Shown piece by piece: positions 44,260-55,453 of a stretch of 64,000 bases of DNA. The stretch comes from Ophiocordyceps camponoti-saundersi (nom. inval.) (taxonomy: Eukaryota; Ascomycota; Sordariomycetes; Hypocreales; Ophiocordycipitaceae). The DNA is taken from assembly GCA_003339415.1 (NCBI GenBank), contig PDHQ01000098.1, positions 2,058-66,057 on the forward strand, in the 5' to 3' direction. The position numbers and the translations under genes were made by a program. Under the pieces are notes generated by a model. It saw only the letters and a list, made by a program, of their open reading frames with translations. It was not told the DNA's origin and searched no databases. How positions within the stretch are numbered: the stretch's first letter is position 1; the number at the start of each line of letters is the position of its first letter.

Positions 44260-46809
44260 TCAACCACCACCAAGTAAGCTCACCCAATCGATTCCGGCGC
44301 CGCTCACATCAGCCGTCGCGCCGCCGAGGTTGGGAAACATGTCAAGCGGAGACGCTGACCCGGCGGTGTTAAACGTGGTACCTTGCACATCTGCGATGGT
44401 GGGAAAGGGTATGCTGAACTCCATGCCGAGAAAGGCGCTGCTGCTAACGTTGGAGAACGAGTTCATCATGTCGTTCGAGGAGACAAAGTACTCTGGACTG
44501 ATCGCGTTAGGGGACCCAGTTGGCGTCATCCCAACGTTCGCAGCCATGTTGGTTATTGGACTCGTCTGCTCGCAACCGGTCGCATCCGAGGCTCGCTTGG
44601 GATCTCTTATCTTATTCAGCACAATATCGACAACCTTGGCGGCCTTGAATGCCTCCAGTGACGTGTCGGCAAGGCTTCTCCATATGCAAGCCGCCTCCTC
44701 CAGTGTGCTAATCATGCTCGAGCGCTCTTCCAAAGACCACAAGAAGGCACCGTCGTGATCTAGGGGTGCCCCTGACTGCCTCGCCATATCGTCAAAGTGC
44801 AGATCCAGAACGATGAGCATGGCTGGCAATATGAACTCTTTGGTGGCTATCGACTTGACATACCACTCGACAGCTCGGAGCCTTCCGTTGCCTCGCGACT
44901 CGCGGTGCAGCGTCTGCAGATGGGCCATCGCCTGAAGTGATGCCTCTATGGCGCTGCGCCGCGAGTGTGCATATCTCGGGTTCTGCCGCGCCTTGGACAT
45001 GTACTTACGGTGCAGCAGACAGAGGATCTTCTGGTAGAGGATGTCGATGCTGAAGCGAGCAACGATGAGTGTCAGTGAGTCGCGCGACTCCTCCAGTGGG
45101 CTGATTTTGAGATGTGGCGGAAGCTCCTGCGCGACCTGCCGCAGCTTGGCATCGAACTGTAAGATGTCGTCGTACGAGATGGTTCGCCCGACCTTATTGG
45201 TGGCCTGGAGAACGTTGCCGAGCTCGTTGCAGAGGCGGGCTTTGGCGATGATGTAAGACGTGGGCGTTGCTTCTGTGTTGGGGCGTGATGGCGGCAGCTC
45301 GCGAGTGTCAGGGTTGAAATCGTCGTCGTAGAGATTGTTCGGGAGTTGCGTGTCACAATCATGCTCATTGATCATGCCCGGCAGCGAGACCTGGAGAGAG
45401 AAAACGACGTCGCAAATTCTAACCAGCGCCCATGTTCTCCGCCTCATCTCCTGTCTGCCAGTCAGGCATCCGGATTGTGCAAAAATGATTCAGGCCGGGG
45501 GATGACCTACCGCCTGGAAGGGCGTTAGAGAAGGAAACCATTGAGCGTCACGATGGTACCCCATCCGGAAGGCGATCCTTGTCATCGACGAGACAATCAA
45601 CCAAAGGCCTAGATCGACATCCCAGCGTGAAGAATACTCTCCAAACACGTAAAGAATCATAGTCTCGACGGTATACTCTACGGGCTTGGTGTAATCGGCC
45701 CTGATGAGACACTGCACGGTGCGCAGCCTGAACTCGGACGCAAGCTCCAAGGTTTCACCCTTCCACTCGAGAGGCTCATCGCCCACTTGGTGATAGCTCA
45801 ACATGGCGAGGCAGAGTATAGAGTAGAGAAGACCTAGCCACATGATAGGTGTTGTTGAAGGGTCATTCCAGTGCGATCGGAGCTGCTGTAGAAAGGTCGG
45901 CCCGTGTATGATGCTAACCGACCTCTCCATTGAGTTGAAATAGCGGTTGCACAAGGTAAGGACGCTGGGCTTGGGTGGGAGTCCCTCCCGGAGTTCAAGC
46001 TCCGAGGCCGGGACAGCGCCGAGCAGTAGGGCAGGCCCCTCGCGGGCAGTGACAGGCTTCGACGACCTGACACGCTCGTAGCTCTTCTCCAGTTCCTTCT
46101 TGTGACAGGTAAAATAGTTTTTGACCTCGGAGATGTCGGCAAGGAGAAGATGCCAGTGTTCCTGGCCGACATACATGGACTTTCCCTTATCAGCGTCAAC
46201 CTTGAGAACGCCTAAGGACGTGGCAAGACCATCATCGACGTCGCTGTCGTCGTCAATCATGGCTGCTTCTTCGTGGCCAGCCTTGGAAGAGGAGCCGCTG
46301 TCCGTGACGGAGAGAGAAGCTGAAGCTCCTGTGCGAGCCGTGGTATGGTCGGGACTTGGGGCGTTGTGCATAAGCGACAAGACCAGGTTTTCGAGACGAT
46401 CGATGCGGTTCTGCATGTCGTCCGGGCTCGACTCGGCCCGGCTGGTGCTCTTTTTCCGGGAGGACGGGGTGGCGTAGGAACAAGAGGTTGGGTTCATGCC
46501 CTCGCGTTTTGTGCAGTTACTGCACGGGTGGTTCCTATCACATTTTCTATGACACTGTTAGTGGTGAAGAGTCAGGAGAAACTCGACGGCTCGGCTCACA
46601 ATCTGCGAGTCTGTCTGTCAGTGGCATGCAGTGAGGGAATTCAGACAGATAATGGCTCACTTTCTAGTCCGGCAGGGGTAGCAGCTCAAGGGTACACGAT
46701 TCCTTCTTCTAACGACACGAAATTGTTCCTCAGGCGAATGACTCTCCGGCTTCATGACTGGCGAAGTTGGCGTCATCGTTAACGGGTACGACGGCGATGT
46801 CGGAGACAT
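44260..46809 (-). CDS. Zn2Cys6 transcription factor with fungal-specific regulatory domain
   Basis: Exons are 46809-46661, 46546-45511 and 45450-44260 (introns 114 and 60 nt), giving 791 residues. The N-terminus starts MSPTSPSYPLTMTPTSP and leads to the cluster VPLSCYPCRTRK joined to KKCDRNHPCSNC, then TKREGMNPTSC. With the only canonical splice sites I can find, the spacing is C-x2-C-x5-C, one residue short of the usual x6. A coiled-coil-like segment follows (MQNRIDRLENLVLSLM). The regulatory domain shows FNSMERSVSIIHGPTFLQQL-like text, WLGLLYSILCLAMLSYHQVG, and SSMTRIAFRMGYHRD followed by PFQA-EMRRRTWALVRICDVV. It resembles a large set of fungal C6 regulators; targets unknown. Confidence 0.85.
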
Positions 46810-47818
46810 GGGGGACGTTTGGTGTTGAGTGAGTTTATAGAAGAGACGGAGCTCTTCCCTAGCGGGCCACCGACTCCGAAGATAGACAGGTGAAGTGGGC
46901 GGCAAAAGCAAGCAAATGGGATGGCGAATGCCGGCGCAAGGACGTCTTTAAGAGGCGAGCTGCGACACATAACGTGATGCCGACATTTATCTCGACAAAG
47001 AGAAGGGGGAGGAGAAGGGGAAATGGATCAGTAGGAAGGGATACTGGTCTGAGCAGCAGAATGGTGAACAAGAATAGCAGCTGAACCTTTCCCAAAGAGT
47101 GGTCGAAGAGCTGTGAGATTCACGTACGGTAGGAAGTACGGAGTAAGCCTCTTGCTCATCGCCTGGCCCCTGGCGGATGCACCCCCCTCTTCCCCCCCCC
47201 CCCCCTTTCTCATGGTGAATTTGTCAGCGGGGGATGATCCTTGGATCTATATAGCCCTATGGCTTTCCCTGCTAGGATGGATATAGCATCGCCTGCGCCA
47301 TCTTCACCACGGCTACTGCTGTCTTACATGCAGTTGCACGAATAGGAAGGCTGCCCTTGGACTCCGTGACGGCTACATCCAGCTTCAACTACCGGTGTGT
47401 GAACGCGACTGCCTATTAGAAGCATAGCATCCTTGCGGCTACAACGTTCTTTTTTTGTTGCGCCATAGATAGAAGCTCTGAGCTCATGCCTAGCGTACTC
47501 ATACATACGTACAATAAGCGAAGCCGACTCTGCCCAGCGCCCGCGAGAGTCATCGCTCACAAGTGTCACAGCTCACTGCCGCTCGTCCAGGCCTTGGCTA
47601 GTACCACGCTTCTCACCACCACCGCTACCCAGTTGTCCCGAGCCCATATGAAAGCTCTATAACTTGTCCCGTATGGAGCGAGCGTCTGCAACCCTTTGCC
47701 TCGCTCGTAGGACGGGCCCTCGGAGGCCATAGATGATGTGCCTGGCCTTTTGCCATGCTCGTAGGGGATTGCAGCGCGGGACGGGTACCGAAGTGCTGCC
47801 GCTGTGTCTTCATGTCCG
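46810..47818. other. intergenic between two minus-strand genes
   Basis: No gene is supported. It contains the promoter of the Zn2Cys6 gene, a C-rich run (about 47181-47208) and the 3' side of the glutaredoxin gene. The frames 47324-47569 and 47625-47855 have no recognisable content. Confidence 0.5.
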
Positions 47819-48646
47819 TCACGTCGCTGTAGACTCTGGTATGGCTCCGGCGCAATACGGCTTAAGGAAGTCTTTATCGTTGGCGAGCTCTTCTTTGACC
47901 TGAATTGTGCGCGTTAGTCGACGTTTGGTCGACACTGAAGGCGGCTGAGGACAGCTCACAATGTCGAGACCACCGACGAGTTCACCATCGATCCATAGTT
48001 GGGGGTAAGTCGGCCATTCGCCGTACTCCTTTAGGCCCTGGCGAACCTCGTCGTCGGCCAGGATATTGAAGAAGCCGTATTTGACAGAATTCTCTCGCAA
48101 AATTGCCACAATCTGTCGCGAAAAGCCGCACTGGGGGGAACTCGGTGTTCCCTTCATGAACAGCATCACGGGCGCGGCGCTGACAAGATCGTGCAGGCGC
48201 TTGAAAAGCTGTTCTTTTTGCTTCTCCGGTTCCGCGGGCGTTTGGCTGACCTTGGGCTGTTCGTCGGCAAGCTCAAGGCCGTTGGTCTGCTTTTCTGCTC
48301 TGCCGCGTGCGTGCGTCTCGATGGCAGTCCTCACCTTGACAGCACTGCTACCGCTGACCGTCTCTACGACGCGACCGTCTCTCAGCAAGACCAAGAAGGG
48401 AACAGCCGTAACGTCGTACGTCTCGCTAATCTCGCTGAGGTCCTCAGCGTTGATGGAAGCCCAGACGGTGGTAGGCGGTTCGGTGACGGGGAATTCGGAG
48501 GCCAAGGTCAAGAGGACCTTGGCCATCTGCGCGCACGGCGCGGCCCATGGGGCGTGGAAGGAGACGACGACGAGCGCCGAGGCGGGTGCGGAGCTCAATA
48601 GTTGATCCCACTGTGACGAGGACGTAATTTCTGTGATGGTCGACAT
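47819..48646 (-). CDS. grx4: monothiol glutaredoxin of the Grx3/Grx4 (PICOT) type
   Basis: Cytosolic-nuclear glutaredoxin with an N-terminal thioredoxin-like domain and a C-terminal CGFS domain, which binds a bridging Fe-S cluster with glutathione and takes part in iron sensing and iron trafficking. Exons are 48646-47960 and 47899-47819 (60-nt intron), giving 255 residues. The thioredoxin-like part has VVSFHAPWAAPCAQMAKVLL, with WAAPC in place of WCGPC, normal for this family and not redox-active as a dithiol. The glutaredoxin part has VMLFMKGTPSSPQCGFSRQI, WPTYPQLWIDGELVGGLDI and the last exon VKEELANDKDFLKPYC. The intron is stop-free and in frame. Divergent from ABP1. Confidence 0.95.
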   Translation of the reverse strand: MSTITEITSSSQWDQLLSSAPASALVVVSFHAPWAAPCAQMAKVLLTLASEFPVTEPPTTVWASINAEDLSEISETYDVTAVPFLVLLRDGRVVETVSGSSAVKVRTAIETHARGRAEKQTNGLELADEQPKVSQTPAEPEKQKEQLFKRLHDLVSAAPVMLFMKGTPSSPQCGFSRQIVAILRENSVKYGFFNILADDEVRQGLKEYGEWPTYPQLWIDGELVGGLDIVSCPQPPSVSTKRRLTRTIQVKEELANDKDFLKPYCAGAIPESTAT

Positions 48647-49192
48647 GGCTCCTTTCGCGATGGGGAAGAAGAGTGAGCGCGATGAACCGATGGGATGGGA
48701 AATTCTGACGAACGAGGGGTAAGCCGTGCGTAGCGGTAGGTCGGTTTATTTTAGCCTGCTTCGTATTGGCGAAACGCGCCAGGCGGGCGGCGGATCTGCT
48801 CCTTAGCTAACTAGTCACCCGCGGCGCAATGACTGTGCCATGCTATCCGTCTATCGCGACCGCTAGCTAGCTGCATCCACTGTACTCCGTAGGCCCTCCA
48901 CTCCTCAGCAATCGTCGCCCCGCCATCCCCCATTCCCCAGAAACAGCGGCTTGCCGCGTCACCGAAACATCCCCCGAGCTGTCTTCCCAGTCTTTCCGTC
49001 GCCTTACTACCTCTCCCTCCCCCCCTATACCTACCTACACCTACCTGCCGACCTACCTATTCCCTTGCCGCAGTAGGCCTGCTCCTACAAGTGCCCCGGC
49101 TCTCGCTGCGCTCACGTCACTTGGCAACGAGACCGCCCTTCCCCTTCTTCTCCAGAGAACCTCCATAACCCAGTGGCAAACACCGTCCAGCC
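48647..49192. promoter_or_regulatory. bidirectional promoter, GRX4 and ABP1
   Basis: 546 bp lie between the divergent ATGs. The ABP1 side has C/T-rich sequence and CCTA/CTAC repeats (about 49008-49060). No TATA box was recognised close to either start. Confidence 0.5.
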
Positions 49193-51483
49193 ATGGCCTC
49201 GCTGAACTTATCCACCAACGGGCCTTCGATAAAAAGCAGCTACAACGGAGTCGTCAGCGGTCCTCCACTGTCGTCGTCGTCGCCCACCTATGCGCAGTGG
49301 GCGCTCTTCTCCGTCCAGGCGCCGCTCGTAAGCGCCTTTCAAGACGGCGGCGCCAAGGAAAGTGTCCTCAAAGTAGAGGGCACAGGCGGTAAGGAATCAT
49401 CCCCCTTTTAACCGGTCGGGAGCGTCGCATCATTAACGTGAGCTGCAGATGGCGAGTTGGCTGACCTGATCGAGGACTTCAACGAGGGCCGTATACAGTA
49501 CGCCTTTGTCAAGGTCAAGGACCCCAATACAGCCCTCCCAAAGTGCGTTCTCATCGCATGGTGTGGCGGCGGTGTGCCTGAGCGAACAAAGGGCTACTTC
49601 ACCAGTCACACGGCCGCCGTGGCAAAGGTCCTGCACGGATATCACGTCCAGATCACCGCCCGCTCCGACAGTGACCTCGAGCCAGAGTCCATTATGAAGA
49701 AGGTTTCCGATGCTTCTGGAGCCAAATACTCGGCCGCAGGCGCCGGAGGTGTGTCTGGGTCGGCGCCTCCTCCCGTCAGGTCGAAGCCTGTCTTCACGCC
49801 GACGGCCTCAAGCTCCGGTCGATCGGTCAATCCCATCGTTGCGGCCCGGTCCAGAAGAGACGAAAATGTGGACTCCGACGGATGGGGCGCTGACGCTCCT
49901 CCAGTTACGCGGACTGAAATTGAAAAAGTCGAGCCCGCATACCGACCAACCAAGGTTAACATGGCCGAGCTCACCAAGCAAAAGCCTGCGTCTTCGGATG
50001 CTGACGGTCTTGGCCGTCGCGACGATTCATCTGAAGACGTCGTCAAAGGTGGTTATCAGCCTGTGGGCAAGGTAGACATCGCTGCCATCCGAGCGGCAGC
50101 TAAGAGACAAGAGGATGATCGGCCGGTACCGGTCAAGGGGGCCTATGAGCCGGTCGGCAAGGTTGATATTGCAGCGATTCGCGCAAAGGCTCAAAAGCCC
50201 GGCGACGCGCCAACGGAAGATACTTCCTCGCCAACTCGGCAAGTTGCCGACAGAACTGGTCAGTCGGCGGAGCGTATCACGTCGATGCCGAAGCCCAGAG
50301 TCTCCAATAAGTTCGGCGGCGGCTCGAGCTTCACGGGAACAAAAGCGCCAGCTCCGGGCGGCCTCGGTTTTGGATCTTCAAGCCCCTCTTCCCCTGCCCC
50401 CGTGACAACGACAAGTCGAACTTTTGCGGACCAGGGAGGCAAGACACCAGCTCAGATCTGGGCGGAGAAGAAGGCTAGAGAGAGAGGCGGCTCGGACGCC
50501 GGGGGTGCCATGGCTTCGCCTTTGGGTACCCAGTCGACCGGAGCGGGCGAGTGGAAGAGTGGCTACACGGGTAAGACTTGGGCTCCGGTCCATGCTCCTG
50601 GCTACAGCCGCGGCGCGGCCGATTCGGACGGCCAGCAGAATCCGGGAGACACTGATGGGGGCGCGGAGGAGGAGCCAGTCCGTTCACCTGGCGGTATCTC
50701 CGCTATACGGGATCGGTTCAAAGACGCCCCTCCGATGCGGTCGCCAGCGGCTCACGAAAACGAGTCCACGTCCCCGGTTCACGATGGCTCGCGGCCCTCA
50801 AAGGGTTTCGCGCTACCGGGTCTGCCCAACCGCCTCCCGCCTCCGGCCGACGAGGAAGAAGAGCAAGCGGAGGAAGAGCCGTCGTCTCCAATCCGGGTAG
50901 CCGCTCCAGTTGCCCGCGGTGCCGTGGAAAATAAGGCGGCTGCACCCCAGGAAGAGGAGCACGAGCCAACGCACGCAGGCGCACAGAGGGGGAAACGCGC
51001 TCTCATTCAATATGACTATGAGAAAGCTGAGGACAACGAAATTGACCTCGTTGATGGCGAATACGTCACCAACATCGACATGGTGGACGAAGACTGGTGG
51101 ATGGGCACCAACTCGGCGGGCGAAAGTGGCCTGTTTCCCAGCAATTATGTGGAGCTCGTGGATGACGACGAGGGCGAAGCCGCCCCCGCTCCCGCCCCCG
51201 CCGCCCCGGCGCCGCCCCCCGCCCCGCCGGTGTCAGAGCCAGCCCTGGAGGCGGGCGGTGCGACGGCCACGGCCATGTACGATTACGAGGCGGCCGAGGA
51301 CAACGGTGAGTGTGCCCTACGGACAAGAAGCGGCGGACAAGGATTGACTGGATCGCAGAACTCAGTTTCCCCGAGGATGCCAAGATCACAAACCTCGAGT
51401 TTCCCGACGAAGACTGGTGGTTCGGGCATTACAACGGTCAATCAGGCTTGTTTCCCGCCAACTACGTGGAGCTGGATTCGTAG
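49193..51483 (+). CDS. abp1: ABP1, actin-binding protein with ADF-H and two SH3 domains
   Basis: Cortical actin-patch protein linking actin to endocytosis. Exons are 49193-49388, 49449-51305 and 51359-51483 (introns 60 and 53 nt), giving 725 residues. The ADF-H domain is at the N-terminus (ALFSVQAPLVSAFQDGG-like through LIAWCGGGVPERTKGYFTSH and AAVAKVLHGYHVQITA). The middle has two near-identical repeats, GYQPVGKVDIAAIRAAAKR and AYEPVGKVDIAAIRAKAQK, with a weaker upstream copy (AYRPTKVNMAELTKQK). Two SH3 domains end the protein: ALIQYDYEKAEDNEIDL to GLFPSNYVELVD, and TAMYDYEAAEDN joined to ELSFPED to GLFPANYVELDS. The second SH3 exists only after intron 2 is removed. An Ala/Pro linker separates them. 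Confidence 0.96.
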
Positions 51484-51948
51484 GTTTCAAAGGGGGAATC
51501 CGAAGGGCACTTTGCACGGTGAAAAGAAGCGACGGAGGGTTAAGTCTGATGGTTGGTTGGCGGTAGCAGTTTATAGACAATTCAATATCCAGCTCATCAT
51601 GTCCGCCGTCTATTGAACACAGCCTGAGCCAACACCAAACCCCTATACCTCGCCACTGGAGAATAGAGAAATTCAATAACACAACAAAGTAAAAAAGGGA
51701 ATGAAGGCAAGTTCATGGTTGAAACGAGGTAAGGTGGACGAGGCGAGAGGTGGTGGAGGGGATGGGTCCGTGACCATGGCCGACGCCCACATCTTTGAAG
51801 ATAGACCACAGTCAGTAGAGCCGCATCGGGCGGTGGAGTCGAGAAAATTGTGAGGCGAGGCTTAGTCCGTGATGTGAGCGATCGCTGCAGATCAGAGCAG
51901 GCGCAACGCTCCTCTCGACGTTGAACGGGAAAAGCCGGTTTTTTTTTA
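51484..51948. other. 3' intergenic between convergent genes
   Basis: Holds the 3' ends of ABP1 (plus) and the CYSTM gene (minus). No other gene seen; the frames crossing it are shadows. Confidence 0.5.
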
Positions 51949-52420
51949 TTAACAGAGGCACTCGCAGCATTCCATGCTTTAAAAAAAGGAGTAAGTAACA
52001 AGAGAGGAGCAAGAGGAGTGTAAGGCCAGGAACACACCAGCATTCGCAACCCTCTTCGGCGACGCAGCAGCAGCATAGGGCCGCCAGACATGCCATCAGA
52101 CAATTATTGCTTCCACCACGGCGGCCGCGTGAGTCGTTGGGAGGAGGGGCCTGCTGATACTGCATCGGGGGCTGGCCTTGTTGGTAGCCGCCGTTATAAC
52201 CCTGAGGGGGGCCATAGTTTCCCTGGGGAGGGCCGTAACTCTAATCGGACGGGGCAATAGGCCATGTTAGCGTCTTCTCCAACGTCGAAGGCATTGACGG
52301 GTGATGATGGCGACAACACGAAGGGGGACAAAAACATCGTCAGATCAATGATGGGCGGCTTACGGGTTGGGGATGCTGCGGATAGCCACCACCACCACCG
52401 TAGTACTCCTGGTTGGACAT
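51949..52420 (-). CDS. CYSTM-type cysteine-rich tail-anchored peptide
   Basis: Three small exons: 52420-52364, 52240-52038 and 51976-51949 (introns 123 and 61 nt), giving 95 residues. The N-terminal half is disordered, rich in Gly, Pro, Gln and Tyr (MSNQEYYGGGGGYPQHPQP, then repeats like YGPPQGN). The C-terminus is the CYSTM module: NNCLMACLAALCCCC, then EEGCECC joined to MECCECLC. CYSTM proteins are short membrane-anchored peptides widespread in eukaryotes and linked to stress tolerance; the molecular role is unclear. The last exon is only 28 nt, including the stop, and is too short for simple ORF finding. It lies tail to tail with ABP1. Confidence 0.88.
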
Positions 52421-53280
52421 TATGAGTAGTAGGCGGCTGACGATATGGGCGGAGACAATAGACGGAGGGAGCCGCGTCACACGTCGAGGAGGAGGAGGAG
52501 GCTCGGGGAAGACGAGAGGGCGGAGAGAAAGCCGATTGTTTGGTTGGATGGAGCGTCTGTATGTAGGTATTTACGAGGGTGGGAAAGAAGAGAAACTGTG
52601 GCGGAAGGCCGGGGGGGGGGGGGTGGGTTGGGGTTTTCTACTGAGGCGACGTCAAGAAGGTTCCCTGAGTCGGTTTTACCAGAGTCGGAGGAGGGCGTTG
52701 TACGTAAGCCGGGCTCTGCCGCGGCCCAGCTGGATGCAACCCACCTACTAGGTGCTAACAAGAGGGCGAAAAAGAAAAAAGGTATCGGTACGAGCCAGGA
52801 GGCGGTGCAAAGGCGTTGGTGGGTGCCCCGTGCCGCGGGACGCGTGGAAGAGGTGTGAGTCTGAGCACTTGCTTTACCTACCTTCCTACCTCGGCGGGTG
52901 TAGGGAAAGACAGGTAAGGTGGTAGTATGTAAGCCCTGGGAAGCTGAGCAAGAGGGTAATACAGGCCGCCACAGAGTTTTGGCCGACGCAGGAGCACAGT
53001 TTTTGCATGTACAGAGACTTTGTCTGTGGCGAATGCGCGGGATACGGAAGAAGCGGGCTGTGCAAAGGGGGCCCGGGGGGGGGGGGGGGATTGGGGGAGA
53101 GTGAAGCACACACAAAAGAGTCAGGCGCCGGGTCCGAGTCGATTGCGCAGGCCACCACCTAGTGGGAAGGGCTACGCGCGGAAGAGAGGCTGTGCAAGTT
53201 GCGGCTTGAGACAGCTGTAAACCAATCACGACGAGGAGGGCTCTCCCATTTATATCCATACATGTATCCGCGCATACACA

Positions 53281-53311
53281 CATACATACATACATACATA
53301 CATATGTATGT
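53281..53311. repeat. CATA microsatellite with palindromic end
   Basis: About five to six CATA units running into CATATGTATG, so the array flips to its reverse complement and can fold on itself. The same turn-around occurs near 845, 39040 and 43320. Confidence 0.85.
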
Positions 53312-53794
53312 CTCCGTACATTGAATATGTGGTATATGTATGTATGCCGTAATTTCGGTGACGGACGGAAACGCCGGTAAGAGGGGAAGGGAGGAGTGAG
53401 AAGAAAGGAAACGGATGAGAACGAAGAGAAGGGGGGGGGGATTATCATCAATCTATGGATAGTCTCTACCTAGGTAGTGAGACAGGCTGAGGCGGCTCCA
53501 GAAAGGGAGGCGCTGCTGATTTCTCTCGGGTTTCCGTAGGGACTCTCCGTATGTAGGCTCGACTACTTCTCGCCTTGAGGAGGGGAGAGGGAAATCTGCA
53601 CTGCTGGTAGGCTGGTAAGGCAGGGGGGGGGGAGAAACGCGCCCCACTCTCTGTGCTTACAGCAGCTCGGGCTGAAGCCTAGATGCCGAGAAGCCGAGCT
53701 GCGGTGAATCTGGCCTAAACAAGCCCCTGGGCCCTTTGTATCCGTATCCGTGCCTGCGTGAGTGAGCGGAGGGGGCCAAAGTGGTACCTCGAAA

Positions 53795-53804
53795 GGAGAG
53801 AGAG

Positions 53805-53835
<31 letters not shown>

Positions 53836-53850
53836 CAGATAGAGAGACAT
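53795..53850. repeat. GA-rich microsatellite
   Basis: GA units interrupted by a few AAAG variants, continuing as GACAGATAGAGAGAC. No other content is seen. Confidence 0.8.
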
Positions 53851-55453
53851 AGGCGCCGCGATGCAGCGCGCTTCTTGGGTATGCCGTATCTGCAATGTCC
53901 TCGATTGTCTCTGTTGGCGCGCGATCTCTGATAGGTTGGGCAGGTATCCGTAGACATCCTATCACTAACAGAGAAGTTGGTCGTCGTCGAGTCGAGTTGC
54001 CTGTCTACCACCTGAGCACCAACCTATGTATGTAGGTCCCAGGTAGTAGGCAGAGCCGCAGAGGTAGGCACATACATATGTTGCCCGCTGGCACTTAAAC
54101 ACCTGTAGCCTCAAGTTGTAATATGTAGGTACCTTAGAACAAGCGAGCCCTCTGTTCGGGCTTTTCTATTTCATGGCACTGCTGCTGTGATTGATTCATC
54201 AACCTACCTACTAACTACGTATCCGTACATACTATCTACATACGCAGTATGAATGTATGTAGGTAGGTATGTAGGGAGTGCACCGTATACGGATATATAT
54301 GTATATGTATATGTAGGTCTGTAGATGCACTCCTCACTGCAGTCAGCCGTCCGTTCACTGCCCACCTATCTGTCCATACACCTACCTACCTAACCTACCT
54401 CCTAGGTATGTGCCTACATATTAACTACGTGGTATGCTGGACTGAAAGGGGTGGTGGTTTCGCTCAGTCCTTCTACGGATACAGGTTGCCATTTTATAAA
54501 TCCGCATAATTCTCTAGATTGTCTTCCATCTCGCCTCCGTGTGTTTCCATAGATTCGTACATAGCGCATACATACATACCTAGGTAGGTAGGTACGGACG
54601 TACCTATGTAAAGCAACAAAGCTGATTGTTGATGTAATCTTCTCTCTGATCTTTAACTCAGAGGTGATGGGCAGTGATGGATGGGCAGTGTGATGAGAGG
54701 GATCCCTACGGAGATTGGCCATGATCTGACCTGATGCCACAAGATTTTGCCTACCCTACACCATGCATCACGACCTCCCTACTCACTACCTACATACCTA
54801 CCTACCTGTGAACTACACTTTACAAAACATCGAGTTGTCCAGCATCCATCTCGTCCAGCTCTCTATTTCTTCCTTTTGTCCCTTCTCGCAGGCAGTGCCA
54901 GGTACCGCAGCAGAAAATAAAACTGGCGTACCAGTTGCCGTCGTGGGACCCCCCGTCCACCATCAGCAGCCCAATCTCTCACTATCCCGCAATTCGCCCT
55001 GATCCTCACGCCCACGGGGCTCACAGCGTTGTAAAAAAAAGTCACCTCTATCCCCTTCGACATGTATGTTTCGACGACAAACATGGGCCTCTATCAAAAC
55101 AATGCCATGTTATGGCCTAGTCCTGCCTTGATGAGGCAAACTTGATCCGGTCTCGGCGCCCGTCCATCGTCTGTGAATCACATACACGACCGCCATTTTG
55201 TCCTGTTGCCTGCCTATTGTCTGCTGTCCTGAACTTCCACGTGCCATCCTCAATGAATTGTTCATACCCCAGTCATAATCAAACCGAAGAAAAAGGTCGA
55301 CTACCGGAAAAAAAAAACCACAACATACTCTCCCCTCCCCCATCTGTGATCATCTGCTACGCCTCCATATACCGCTTGATCTTCTACCTTTGCGACACAT
55401 TTTTCGCCCTTTCGTCCGCCTTTTTCCACCTTTCCATCAACACTCATCTGGTC

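Larger units (their letters stand above)
52421..55453. other. 3-kb gene-free, repeat-rich region
   Basis: The longest stretch without a supported gene. It has G runs (52610-52622, about 53077-53089, about 53431-53440), a CATA microsatellite ending in CATATGTATG (53281-53311), a GA tract (about 53795-53850), dense TAGGTAGG/CCTACC and TATG arrays (54020-54600) and clustered ATCCGTA/TACGGAT motifs (53740, 53946, 54221, 54288, 54474). The long minus frame 52477-53451 lacks an ATG start and is a read-through of simple sequence. No transposon terminal repeats or transposase frames were seen. Confidence 0.6.

Noticed and set aside
48530..48545. Loss of the thioredoxin active-site Cys pair in the glutaredoxin (WAAPC)
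   Set aside because: This is the normal state of the N-terminal domain in Grx3/4 proteins, not a mutation.
48066..48605. 179- and 136-residue plus-strand frames opposite the glutaredoxin
   Set aside because: They are antisense shadows of a well-supported gene.
52477..53451. 324-residue minus-strand frame
   Set aside because: It starts with TTG, crosses C runs, GA and CATA repeats, has Pro/Ser/Tyr-rich simple sequence and overlaps the CYSTM promoter. No support for a gene.
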